From a virus: a stretch of 47,178 nucleotides of DNA. The notes beneath the pieces were generated by a model, which was given only the letters and a program-made list of their open reading frames with translations, was not told where the DNA came from and searched no databases. Shown here piece by piece: positions 39,196 to 47,027 of this stretch. The number at the start of each line of letters is the position of its first letter. Position 1 is the first letter of the stretch. The DNA lies in IMG/VR virus record IMGVR_UViG_3300035701_000061, positions 1 through 47,178 of that record; one strand, 5' to 3'. Position numbers and translations under genes: made by a program.

Positions 39196-39816
39196 ATGGT
39201 TTGCACGTCTTGTGGTATAGATAAATCTTTGGAGAGTTTTTCAATGCGTGATAATCGTGGCAAATGGATACCACGTAGGCAATGCAAAGAATGTATCTCT
39301 AAAAGAGCCAAAGAAAATTGGATTAAAAATATAGACATGAGACGTGCAACCAGACTTGCGTATAAAAATACTCCTGAAGGTCGTGAAGCAATTAAACGTG
39401 GTAATAAAAAGTGGAGAGAGCGCCACCCAGAGCAAGTGAGAGAGATACATAAAAAACGTATGCAGAACGAAGAAGCCAAAGTTATGGCTAGAGTTGCTAC
39501 ACGCAAATTTCGTAAATCTCATCTTGAGCAATATGCTGAATACCAATCTAGAGTTAGATCGGCTAGACGTAAAGTGTATGAAAGTTTGAGTGATGATAAT
39601 AAAAAAGCTATACTTTCGTTTTATCAACTAGCCAAAGAACTAACAAAGGAATACGGTATAAAGTTTGTTGTTGACCATTATTATCCGATTAAAGGTAAAG
39701 ATTCATGTGGACTTCATGTGCCTTGGAATATGCAGGTTATACCTTACATTGAAAACAGCATGAAACACAATAAAAATCCAGAGATGTTTTATGCTGAACA
39801 CAAAGGATTTTGGTAG
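39196..39816 (+). CDS. HNH homing endonuclease
   Basis: 206 basic residues. N-terminal C-T-S-C...F-S-M-R-D-N-R-G-K-W...C-K-E-C zinc module; the C-terminal catalytic part reads V-V-D-H-Y-Y-P-I...G-L-H-V-P-W-N-M-Q-V-I-P...N-S-M-K-H-N, an HNH signature. Free-standing HNH genes often sit next to capsid genes and cut related phage DNA lacking them, so spreading by repair. It splits the capsid and fibre genes but neither is broken, so no intron is evident. Confidence 0.9.
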   Translation: MVCTSCGIDKSLESFSMRDNRGKWIPRRQCKECISKRAKENWIKNIDMRRATRLAYKNTPEGREAIKRGNKKWRERHPEQVREIHKKRMQNEEAKVMARVATRKFRKSHLEQYAEYQSRVRSARRKVYESLSDDNKKAILSFYQLAKELTKEYGIKFVVDHYYPIKGKDSCGLHVPWNMQVIPYIENSMKHNKNPEMFYAEHKGFW

Positions 39817-39830
39817 TGCAAAAAGCAGAC

Positions 39831-39885
39831 AGGGGTGGTAGAAATTGGTCTGCCACTCCTTCCGCTGCATGGGGACTTTAAGTCC
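39831..39885 (+). promoter_or_regulatory. Two RNA hairpins between the HNH gene and the fibre gene
   Basis: AGGGGTGGTAGA (39831-39842) pairs with TCTGCCACTCCT (39849-39860) over 12 positions with two G-U pairs and a six-base loop. GGACTTTAAGTCC at 39873-39885 is a second short palindrome. No T-run follows. They may be an RNA processing or stability element controlling the repeat-rich gene that begins at 39900. Confidence 0.55.
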
Positions 39886-39899
39886 GAAAGGGAAAATTT

Positions 39900-41741
39900 A
39901 TGAGTATTACTGCTAGTGAAATTTATGAATTAAATAAAATGAATGGTACAGCAAGAAAAGTACAATTAGGTACTTTGATTGCTGCTGCCGAAGCTGCATC
40001 AGGCGGTGCAAGTGCATTAGTTAGTGGTCATTTATTTGTAGGTAGTGCTGGCAATTTAGCCGCAGATTGTGCTGTGTCTGGTGATATTACAATGGCAAAT
40101 GATGGTGCAGTTGCAATAACAACTGACGCTATTATTAACGCTGATGTTAACCCTGCTGCTGCGATTGCCTGGTCAAAAATGGCAGCGTTGACGGCTGGTT
40201 ATATTGTAATTGGTCATTCTGATACTGTTCCAACTGAAAGGGTAGTTTCTGGTGATATCACATTATCAAGTGCTGGAGTTGTAGCAATTGCTCCTGCAGT
40301 TATTATAAACGCGGATGTTAATGCTGCTGCTGCAATTGCGTATAGTAAATTGGCTATAATGGCTGCCAACAAAATACTAGCTGGTGTTGCCAACGTGGCC
40401 ACAGTTTGTGCCGTTGCTGGCGATTTAACGATGACTGCTGCTGGTACAGATGCAACATTCGCAATTGCTGCAGATTGTATTATTAATGCAGATGTTAAAA
40501 CTAATGCTGCAATCGCATTTAGTAAAATGGAAATTACTGCTGCAAACAAGATAATTGCTGGTGTGGCTAACGTTGCTACTATTTGCGCTGTCGCTGGTGA
40601 TTTAACAATGACCGCTGCTGGCACAGATGCGACATTTGCAATTGCAAGTGCTGTTATCATCAATGCAGATATTAATGCTTCCGCTGCTATAGCATGGAGT
40701 AAAATGGCTGCATTAACACAACATTGTATACTTGCTGGTGTTGCTGTTGGCGGAGTTCCGACAGTATGTGCGGTAGCCGGAGATCTTACAATGACGGCTG
40801 CTGGTACGGATGCAACTTTTGCAATAGCATCTGCGGTAATTGTAAATGCTGACGTAAATGCATCTGCTGCGATTGCATGGAGCAAAATGGCTGCTATTAC
40901 TAGCAACTATATTCTTGCTGGTGTTTCCAGTGTAGCTACAGTTTGTAGTGTTGCTGGTGATATCGCACTTAGTGCTGCCGTAACTACTGCTACATTCTCG
41001 ATTGGTGCAAGTAAGGTTGAACAGTTCATGTTTGATAGGGTTGATACATATGAGGATTTTGAAGTAAACCCTGTTATGTGTAAAGCTGCTGGACTTGGCG
41101 CTTGTACTGGAACTGCTGGCGATGTTAACTTACTGCAAACAGATCATAACGTATTTGAATGGCATGTTAAGGGAACTCAGACTATTCTTGCTCCAGTATT
41201 TGGTGCAACCGGATTGGATATTGCTCAGGATGTTGCGAATGCTGGTGATGGTGCAGAATATACACAAGGTATTACTGCTAGATCAAAAAGTGCATTTGTG
41301 GTCGGCACTGATGGTGCAGTATATTTTAAGGCAAGAGTGCTTGTTCATGATGTAACTGGACTGGCAGAACTTGCAATCGGTTTCCGTAAGGCTGAAGCAT
41401 ATCAAGCAGCTGTTGATAATTATGATGAAATGGCATGTATTAATGTTCAGGCTGGAGATGTATTGATTGAAACCATTCTGAACAATGGTGCAACAACAAC
41501 TACAGATTCTACAGATAATTTAACAGATGATCAATACATAGAAGTTACTGTTAACGTATCATCTGCTGGAGTTGTTACGTATCTGAGAAGTTTAAATGGT
41601 GGAGCAACTGCTGTTCCAACAGTAACCGCCGCCTTCACGTTTGATAATGGCGAAGTTATTGTACCATTTATATTCTTCATGCACGCTGCTGATTTTGCTG
41701 ATGCTACAATATTGCAACATTGGGAATGCGGTTTGCAATAA
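39900..41741 (+). CDS. Repeat-rich head fibre / decoration protein
   Basis: 613 residues. N-terminal ITASEIYELNKMNGTARKVQ resembles the capsid- or virion-anchoring part of phage head fibres. Residues about 40-380 hold six repeats of roughly 58 residues with G-D-L-T-M-T-A-A-G-T-D-A-T-F-A-I-A...I-I-N-A-D-V-N...AAIA.SKM. The last about 230 residues form a beta-rich domain (DFEVNP, F-R-K-A-E-A-Y) like ConA/lectin jelly rolls. The repeats likely form a beta-helical shaft and the end domain binds cell surfaces. GGGAAA lies about 7 bases before the ATG. Confidence 0.75.
   Translation: MSITASEIYELNKMNGTARKVQLGTLIAAAEAASGGASALVSGHLFVGSAGNLAADCAVSGDITMANDGAVAITTDAIINADVNPAAAIAWSKMAALTAGYIVIGHSDTVPTERVVSGDITLSSAGVVAIAPAVIINADVNAAAAIAYSKLAIMAANKILAGVANVATVCAVAGDLTMTAAGTDATFAIAADCIINADVKTNAAIAFSKMEITAANKIIAGVANVATICAVAGDLTMTAAGTDATFAIASAVIINADINASAAIAWSKMAALTQHCILAGVAVGGVPTVCAVAGDLTMTAAGTDATFAIASAVIVNADVNASAAIAWSKMAAITSNYILAGVSSVATVCSVAGDIALSAAVTTATFSIGASKVEQFMFDRVDTYEDFEVNPVMCKAAGLGACTGTAGDVNLLQTDHNVFEWHVKGTQTILAPVFGATGLDIAQDVANAGDGAEYTQGITARSKSAFVVGTDGAVYFKARVLVHDVTGLAELAIGFRKAEAYQAAVDNYDEMACINVQAGDVLIETILNNGATTTTDSTDNLTDDQYIEVTVNVSSAGVVTYLRSLNGGATAVPTVTAAFTFDNGEVIVPFIFFMHAADFADATILQHWECGLQ
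40020..41000 (+). repeat. Coding tandem repeats of fibre shaft
   Basis: About six degenerate copies of a 165-180 base unit. Each contains a 'GCTGGTGATTTAACAATGAC' type segment and 'GCAGATGTTAATGCT', with many synonymous changes. Boundaries are approximate. The degeneracy suggests protein-level selection rather than recent amplification. Confidence 0.75.
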
Positions 41742-41752
41742 GTAGATGATGT

Positions 41753-41971
41753 ATGAGAAAAACTCACGTTTGTGACAAAGAATCTGATATCGAAGTTATT
41801 AAGACTCACATAATCTACATTAAACAAGGTGTAGACGAGATTAAAACTAAGATGGATAAACAAGATAGATATTTTGCCACAAAGCGAGAGCTAAACATTC
41901 ATAGATATGCGCTGAGCACTTTGTTCGGCGCACTTCTAGGACTGTTATGGTATTTATTAGGAGTTAAATAA
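41753..41971 (+). CDS. XhlA-like small membrane protein
   Basis: 72 residues: soluble helical N-terminal part (VIKTHIIYIKQGVDEIKTKM), then a C-terminal membrane helix (LSTLFGALLGLLWYLLGVK). This is the layout of haemolysin XhlA proteins that assist holins. Its stop overlaps the next start by one base (TAATG). Its place in the fibre cluster rather than a lysis cassette is unusual; it may instead anchor a virion part. Confidence 0.6.
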   Translation: MRKTHVCDKESDIEVIKTHIIYIKQGVDEIKTKMDKQDRYFATKRELNIHRYALSTLFGALLGLLWYLLGVK

Positions 41972-42195
41972 TGGTTGGAGGTAGACCTAATCAAAATGAT
42001 GGAATCCAATGGGTATGGGATTATTATGTTGGATCATGGGATGCTGTCAATTTTATTGAAACTTGGACATATTATATAAACGGGGCATATGCCACTGGAA
42101 CATACACTGGAGGAACAATAACTGGATATTTACATGTAAAATATGACGACATAAATAAATCGAATTTAGTTAGTACATATTCAAAGAAAGCATAA
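41971..42195 (+). CDS. Unknown small Tyr/Trp-rich protein
   Basis: 74 residues, aromatic-rich (IQWVWDYYVGSWDAVNF, then YYINGAYATGTYTGGTITGY) suggesting a beta-sheet virion protein. The start and stop overlap both neighbours by one base (TAATG at 41971 and 42195), so all three are translated as a unit with the tail fibre. Confidence 0.65.
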   Translation: MVGGRPNQNDGIQWVWDYYVGSWDAVNFIETWTYYINGAYATGTYTGGTITGYLHVKYDDINKSNLVSTYSKKA

Positions 42196-45100
42196 TGAAA
42201 TTTACTATAAACCCGACAGACGGTAAAACAGATTTTGTAAGAAGTGATGCAGACATACTTGCTATAATTCCGTCAATGACACATAATTTATTGGGTGGCA
42301 AACAAGGTGGGACTACAAACGAATACTATCATTTAACATCAGCAGAAAATAGTGGTGATTGGGGAATCAAAAAACTATCCAACATAAGTTCAAGTGGTGG
42401 TTACGAATATTTGAACATGGCTATTGCTGGAAATACTTATGGTGTTTTATCGCAGCTAGCTCCAGGTGGTAATAACAGAATTATTATTTCTGGGGCTTTT
42501 TATGCTTATGGAACCAATGCAACAACAGGACAAGGTTTGACAGGCATAATGGGTATTGCTGAACCGCACTCAATTACTGATACTTCTATAGGTGGATATT
42601 TTTGTTTAGGTTATGGCAATACATTAAATGATCCTACAGTTGATGAAATTGGTTTATATGTAGTTCATTCATGTGCAGGAACAGATGCCAATGCTAAAAA
42701 ATGGGCATTTTATAATGCTACTAATGACAACGGTGCGTATGTGGGAGGCAAGGTTTTCTTGGGCGGTGACAACCATAAAACTTATTGGGGGCATGATAAA
42801 GACGCTTCTATATATTATGATGGTACAGACTTAAATATAAATCCAAAAGAAGTCGGTACTGGCATAGTGAAAATAAGTAGTGGATTAATCGTTACTGGAA
42901 CAACAACATTAGCGGTTGCATTAACTGGAATGACTTATTTAACTGCTGGTGTTGTAAGTGTGACAACTGATCTGCCGACGGCAACAACAATTGGTGGCGC
43001 ATATATTTATAGGGTTAGTGGTACAGATGTAGCAATTGCAGATGGTGGGACAGGTGTTAGTTCATGGACACAATACGGTATTGTTTATGCTTCAACTACA
43101 ACGGCACTTTCACAAATAGGCGCAGGAACAATACACCAATTATTAACAAGCGGTGGGGCCGGTATTCCAACTTGGTCAACTGTAACAGAAAATGCTGGCG
43201 CGTTGGCTGCAATAACTACCATAGGCATGTCGGGCGCGTTAACTAATACTTTAGCGATTGGTAATGCCCCTTTAGTAGTTACTTCTACAACGGTATGTAC
43301 TAATTTAAACGCTGATTTGTGGGACGGTTATCAATTTTCAGATTATTTAAACCAAGCCGTTAAAACTACTTCTAGTCCACAATTTGCAAATGTTAAAATT
43401 ACAAATGGTGGTTATATATATCCTTCGGCTAATGCTACTACAGCAATAAATATTGCGCAATTAGACGGAACTTGTTTTTGTGTTTGGGATACAACAAACA
43501 AAAGAATGGGAATAGGGGCAGCAACGGCACCAACATCAACATTAACCGTATCGGGAGATACAGCGGTAACGGGTAAAATTGGGATAGGAACTCCCGCGAG
43601 TATAAATAGAGCAATTACAATTAAAGATGCTGGCAAGGGAACTCTCGGTTTAGAAACAACCGCAACCGGTGGTTGGTTAGGAATGTTATCAACAAATGAT
43701 GTTTCTAAAATAGGTTATTTTGGTCTTGGGAGTTCTTTATATTCTGATTATGCTTCTGCTGCCAATAATGCAATGATTGTTTGTTCTGCTGGACAACAAA
43801 TAAATATGTACGTTGGTTCAACCTTGATGACTGCTATTGCAACCACCACTGCACAATTTAATAGAATTGTTGATATTCCTATCGGAACATTAAGATCTGG
43901 AACTGATACCACGGTAACAACATCTGGGGTACATGTACAATATCAAAAAGACGAAACACCATGTTATTTATATAATACACAACATATGGTTGTTACCACA
44001 ACAGTAGTAAATAATGGTGGAGCTAGTTGGCAATTATTCTATAGAAATGCCGCCGGATCTCCTTTCGTTATTGGTGTGGCTATTACGGTGACAAAAAAAC
44101 AGGAAATAACCTTACCTTCAGATATAACTTCTTTTGGATTACTATGTCAGTCTGCTGGTGGTTCTAATTCGTCAACAAATATTACCACAGTCGTTCCAAC
44201 TGGTGGTTGTTACATAAATGGTAGTGGATATATAGAGGGTTCACTTGAAGTTGGCGAGACAATGACAGTTGGAAATTTCGCGGTTGAAAATAGTTTCGTA
44301 ATCCCAAATAATAAATATATTAAGTTCCTTACAGCACTTGGTGCAGATGATGGGACAGGATTTAAACGAACTACTTCTGATGGATTCTTTTTGGCTTATA
44401 ATGCAAATTCAATGGTGTTTCAAGCTATTGGCGATAATGATTTTAGAATATGGAATAGTGCTGGAGTAGCACAATATGTTTTTAAACTTGCCGTTGGTGA
44501 AACCACATTTAACGATGCAGGCGCCAATATTGATTTTCGGTTTGAGTCGGATGCCAATAATAGTATGTTTTTTATTGATGGGGGTGCAAGTAGGGTTGGC
44601 ATAGGAACCGCAGTACCTGATGTTGTTTTAGATGTTAGGGGTGCAACAAATATTGTCGTTGATCTTATGAATATTTTGAAATTAAAAAGGCCATTGGCAA
44701 CTGCAACAGCATTGGCAGGAATAGAATCTCAATTATACAATGCTTCAAGTGCTTATGTTGCTTATGGAAATTTCGGAGTACAAATTGAAACAAATACTGC
44801 GGGTGCCGAACGTGGAAACTTTGCAGTCTGGCTTAGGAATACTGATGCTGCTGAACCAACTGCAAATGCCGCAAGGTTTACCATTTCAAGTCTTGGCAAT
44901 ACAAGCATATTGGGTAATTTAGATTTTAAAGGAATCGACTTATCAAAGATGTGTTATTGCGATGAAGATTTTCGTGGCCCAGTAGCACCCATTGGGAAAT
45001 GGGGGTGGGGTAGTGTAGCCTATGGTAGTGCGACTGTTTCCACTGATATCACACTTGCTGACGGAAACCATGCAGGCATAATTGCATTATCAACAGGCAC

Positions 45101-45614
45101 AGACGTAGACGCTCAAATTGTTGTTTACTTAGATATCCTGTCTGGTTATTTGCTTAGTAATGGAGTATGTTTCTTTGAAACATTAATTTATTTACCAATA
45201 CTTTCTACTGCCATTCAAGAATATGAAATTTTAGTTGGTTTGGGTAATTCACTTCCCCTGCTTGGTTCTTTTGCAGATCATACAAATGGGGTTTATTTTA
45301 AATATCGTAGGGCCACAAGTGTTAATTGGATATGCGTTACCGCTGATAATGGTTCTTTGACTTCAACAACTACGGCAACCGCAGTCGGTGCCACAGCATG
45401 GATTAAATTAGCAGCAATAATAAATGCTGCTGGAACAAGTGTGGGTTTTTATATCAATGGAACATTGGTGGCAACACACACGACTAATATACCAATAGCT
45501 GCAGGAAGATTGATCACACCAAGCCTTTCTATACGCAAAACTGTAGGAACAACGGCAAGAGTTATGGATGTGGATTATCATACTAGCGGTATTAGATACA
45601 CAACACCAAGATAA
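42195..45614 (+). CDS. Tail fibre with C-terminal lectin-like domain
   Basis: 1139 residues. The N-terminal FTINPTDGKTDFVRSDADIL and HNLLGGKQGGTTNEYYHLTS stretch is typical of phage tail or head fibres. Beta-rich shaft segments with G-I-G-T-A-V-P-type turns follow. The last about 200 residues (CYCDEDFRGPVAPIGKWGWG onward) look like a ConA/LamG lectin domain. No autoproteolytic chaperone domain is visible. Receptor binding is the likely role. The last 118 bases recur at the left edge of the window. Confidence 0.8.
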   Translation: MKFTINPTDGKTDFVRSDADILAIIPSMTHNLLGGKQGGTTNEYYHLTSAENSGDWGIKKLSNISSSGGYEYLNMAIAGNTYGVLSQLAPGGNNRIIISGAFYAYGTNATTGQGLTGIMGIAEPHSITDTSIGGYFCLGYGNTLNDPTVDEIGLYVVHSCAGTDANAKKWAFYNATNDNGAYVGGKVFLGGDNHKTYWGHDKDASIYYDGTDLNINPKEVGTGIVKISSGLIVTGTTTLAVALTGMTYLTAGVVSVTTDLPTATTIGGAYIYRVSGTDVAIADGGTGVSSWTQYGIVYASTTTALSQIGAGTIHQLLTSGGAGIPTWSTVTENAGALAAITTIGMSGALTNTLAIGNAPLVVTSTTVCTNLNADLWDGYQFSDYLNQAVKTTSSPQFANVKITNGGYIYPSANATTAINIAQLDGTCFCVWDTTNKRMGIGAATAPTSTLTVSGDTAVTGKIGIGTPASINRAITIKDAGKGTLGLETTATGGWLGMLSTNDVSKIGYFGLGSSLYSDYASAANNAMIVCSAGQQINMYVGSTLMTAIATTTAQFNRIVDIPIGTLRSGTDTTVTTSGVHVQYQKDETPCYLYNTQHMVVTTTVVNNGGASWQLFYRNAAGSPFVIGVAITVTKKQEITLPSDITSFGLLCQSAGGSNSSTNITTVVPTGGCYINGSGYIEGSLEVGETMTVGNFAVENSFVIPNNKYIKFLTALGADDGTGFKRTTSDGFFLAYNANSMVFQAIGDNDFRIWNSAGVAQYVFKLAVGETTFNDAGANIDFRFESDANNSMFFIDGGASRVGIGTAVPDVVLDVRGATNIVVDLMNILKLKRPLATATALAGIESQLYNASSAYVAYGNFGVQIETNTAGAERGNFAVWLRNTDAAEPTANAARFTISSLGNTSILGNLDFKGIDLSKMCYCDEDFRGPVAPIGKWGWGSVAYGSATVSTDITLADGNHAGIIALSTGTDVDAQIVVYLDILSGYLLSNGVCFFETLIYLPILSTAIQEYEILVGLGNSLPLLGSFADHTNGVYFKYRRATSVNWICVTADNGSLTSTTTATAVGATAWIKLAAIINAAGTSVGFYINGTLVATHTTNIPIAAGRLITPSLSIRKTVGTTARVMDVDYHTSGIRYTTPR

Positions 45615-45623
45615 AGGAGATAT
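45497..45623 (+). repeat. 127-bp exact direct repeat, right copy
   Basis: Same as bases 1-127, ending at the base before the two sequences diverge. Contains the fibre C-terminus and the ribosome binding site of the small gene at 45628. Confidence 0.95.
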
Positions 45624-45627
45624 TATA

Positions 45628-45828
45628 ATGAATAAAGATGATGCAAAAAAGATTTTGGAAGATGCTTTAATTAAGATAAAAGAGTATGAAGAAATAGCAA
45701 ACATGGCGGCCAATCTAATAGCATCAATGAAGTATCTTGATACGGAAGATGATAAAATTTTAGATGCTAAGAAACAGGAATTGACAGATGCCGCAACCGC
45801 TGCTAATATATCTCCTGTAAAACCCTAA
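45628..45828 (+). CDS. Small coiled-coil phage protein, copy 2
   Basis: 66 residues, near-identical to the product of 134-331 (most residues the same, differing at residues 6, 47 and the last five). AAGGAGAT stands about 8 bases before the ATG. Two diverged versions after the same fibre end show that the two copies are real distinct alleles, not one sequence assembled twice. Confidence 0.85.
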   Translation: MNKDDAKKILEDALIKIKEYEEIANMAANLIASMKYLDTEDDKILDAKKQELTDAATAANISPVKP

Positions 45829-45848
45829 AATAAGGAGTGTGCATATTT

Positions 45849-46028
45849 ATGGAACAAAAAATTATTACTTTGCAATTTAGTATTGATGAATTAAATCAAT
45901 TATTAACAATTATAAGCGAAAAACCTTTTAAAGATGTCTTTCTCATAATGAATAAAATACAAAGAAGTGTTCAAGAGCAGATGAAACCTGTAATAGTTCC
46001 AGAGCAAACTTATCCAACACTAGCGTGA
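45849..46028 (+). CDS. Small phage protein truncated or ended by an IS remnant
   Basis: 59 residues from the ATG at 45849 (TAAGGAG about 11 bases upstream): MEQKIITLQFSIDELNQLLT and onward to IMNKIQRSVQEQMKP. The pattern 'I.L.....E.N.LL..I...PF..V..LI.KIQ...Q.Q' is common in small phage proteins. Its last codons read CTA GCG TGA; the stop is provided where the omega-RNA/IS end begins (from about 46024), so the original C-terminus may have been lost. Confidence 0.65.
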   Translation: MEQKIITLQFSIDELNQLLTIISEKPFKDVFLIMNKIQRSVQEQMKPVIVPEQTYPTLA

Positions 46029-46060
46029 ACCACCCACGTCTAAAGACAGTGGGCTTCCTG
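46024..46060 (-). ncRNA. Omega-RNA (reRNA) 3' end of an IS200/IS605-type element
   Basis: On the - strand the end reads GAAGCCCAC, a hairpin with CTTTAG in the loop region, and GTGGGTGGTTCAC. This matches the known TnpB-associated omega-RNA right-end layout (for example ISDra2: GAA, stem, CTTTAG, stem, GGTTCAA). The adjacent bases that would serve as guide are GCTAGTGTTGGATAAGTTTG (46023-46004). Scaffold upstream of this end overlaps the remaining TnpB C-terminal code. Activity in this broken state is unknown. Confidence 0.7.
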
Positions 46061-46183
46061 GGTCGTAGACTTAGCTAACCTCTTCTCACGTGAGAATACT
46101 TTTACTAACGCCTTACCAGGTTTTTGTTTTATGTCCGACTTAGTTCCTAAACCAGACAACATTTGACTACCTTGTATTTTTTA
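46040..46183 (-). pseudogene. TnpB C-terminal remnant
   Basis: The - strand frame encodes QGSQMLSGLGTKSDIKQKPG, continuing KALVKVFSREKRLAKS and TTQEAHCL before TAG at 46042-46040. The peptide matches the region following the zinc finger in TnpB proteins, ending in the usual (Q/K)EAH.L. No zinc finger, RuvC or upstream part remains; the frame meets stop codons above 46183. The left end of the element is gone and replaced by terminators. It marks an old IS200/IS605-type insertion. Confidence 0.75.
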
Positions 46184-46189
46184 TTAAAT

Positions 46190-46233
46190 AATAAGAAAAA
46201 AGGAGCTGTCATAAAAAGATATTGACAACTCCT
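46190..46233 (-). terminator. Rho-independent terminator of the right-hand lysis-like cassette
   Basis: AGGAGTTGTCA and TGACAGCTCCT arms (46233-46223 and 46211-46201 on the - strand) with one G-T pair, followed by TTTTTTCTTATT. Ends leftward transcripts coming from 47178-46319. Confidence 0.8.
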
Positions 46234-46248
46234 GGGGTGAACAAAATG

Positions 46249-46295
46249 AAGGGAGTGACATGACAAATATTATGTCATTAACCCTTTATTTTTTT
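46249..46295 (+). terminator. Rho-independent terminator of the rightward fibre transcript
   Basis: AAGGG..TGACAT (46249-46261) pairs with ATGTCA..CCCTT (46272-46286), followed by TTATTTTTTTTATTG. Terminates + transcripts from the fibre and small genes. Back to back with the - strand terminator, so this is a convergent junction. No gene is seen in 46029-46318 apart from the IS remnant. Confidence 0.8.
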
Positions 46296-46318
46296 TATTG
46301 TCTTTTTTGCTTTTTTCT

Positions 46319-46588
46319 TCATTCTTTGTTATCTCCTTTCCATTTACAATTACTTAAAGCTTTATGAACTTCGGCTAAATAATTAATAAGATCTTGCGTT
46401 TTGGTGCAAGTATATTTGTCAAATTCTGGATCAGTTGCTGGAATAAATTCAGAGGGTTCATTTGGATTATTTCTTGTTATTCCTACGCGCGCGGAATCAC
46501 CCTGGTAAAATCTACCCGTATATAGAGGCATGGTTGCGGGGCAACTAGTTAATAGAATTAATACAGGAATTAATAACAATATTTTCAT
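46319..46588 (-). CDS. Small lipoprotein, o-spanin-like candidate (variant arm)
   Basis: 89 residues with an N-terminal hydrophobic segment and lipobox L-L-T-S-C at residues 12-16. The mature part is about 73 residues, with two more cysteines near the C-terminus. The ATG overlaps the previous TGA (ATGA). It stands third in a cassette after a two-helix membrane protein and a small amphipathic protein, the order of the cassette at 14.4-13.4 kb. Outer-membrane disruption is plausible. Confidence 0.65.
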   Translation of the reverse strand: MKILLLIPVLILLTSCPATMPLYTGRFYQGDSARVGITRNNPNEPSEFIPATDPEFDKYTCTKTQDLINYLAEVHKALSNCKWKGDNKE

Positions 46589-46803
46589 GGCTTTTTCCCA
46601 GTAAGCTTTTCCAAATCGGAAGTATCCTTTTCAGTTATTGCTTTCTCAGCAGCCTCTTTGAGCTTTTTTTCAAACTGTGCTTGGTCATAATTCATAATTG
46701 CCTTATTAGCAGCAGCAATAATATCGCGAACAACCTTCTCAATTAACGGAAATTTCATTAATGCTTGTGTCAACAAAGTGACAGTAGCTAGAAATGTTGT
46801 CAT
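46585..46803 (-). CDS. Small amphipathic protein, i-spanin-like candidate (variant arm)
   Basis: 72 residues: hydrophobic N-terminus (FLATVTLLTQALMKFPLI), then a strongly charged helix (YDQAQFEKKLKEAAEKAI). ATGA overlaps with both neighbours show strict coupling. No clear transmembrane helix as in classical Rz, so the label is tentative. Confidence 0.6.
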   Translation of the reverse strand: MTTFLATVTLLTQALMKFPLIEKVVRDIIAAANKAIMNYDQAQFEKKLKEAAEKAITEKDTSDLEKLTGKKP

Positions 46804-47018
46804 TTTGGTACTTCCAATTTATCTTTATCAATTATGAACATTAATTTGTTTTGTGAAATTATTCTCAAAAATGTAAAAACGAACAAAAGCATCCCAGTCC
46901 ATATACCAGGATGCTCTTGAGCCAAGTGTTCCACATAAGGGGTAAATGAAAAAACTATGGCAATTATTGTTATTATCCAAAGTGTACGCGATTTAAGAAA
47001 GTATTTTGCATTAGTCAA
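46800..47018 (-). CDS. Two-helix membrane protein, holin-like candidate (variant arm)
   Basis: 72 residues from a TTG at 47018 (the only usual start in frame; weak ribosome binding site). Two hydrophobic helices at about residues 12-28 (TLWIITIIAIVFSFTPY) and 38-54 (GIWTGMLLFVFTFLRII), with a charged C-terminal tail: the layout of small class II-type holins. Start of a coupled three-gene set. Confidence 0.55.
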   Translation of the reverse strand: MTNAKYFLKSRTLWIITIIAIVFSFTPYVEHLAQEHPGIWTGMLLFVFTFLRIISQNKLMFIIDKDKLEVPK

Positions 47019-47027
47019 TGTGTAAAA

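Noticed and set aside
39817-39899. Group I intron remnant next to the HNH gene
   Set aside because: Capsid and fibre genes are both complete and no intron core elements were recognised; only two simple hairpins are present.
40214-40906. 230-residue antisense frame opposite the fibre shaft
   Set aside because: It mirrors the GC-rich codon bias of the tandem repeats in the real gene, has no ribosome binding site and a low-complexity product.
46585-47018. Classical Rz/Rz1 spanin pair
   Set aside because: Order and lipobox suggest spanins, but the middle protein lacks a clear membrane anchor plus long coiled coil, so only 'candidate' is used.
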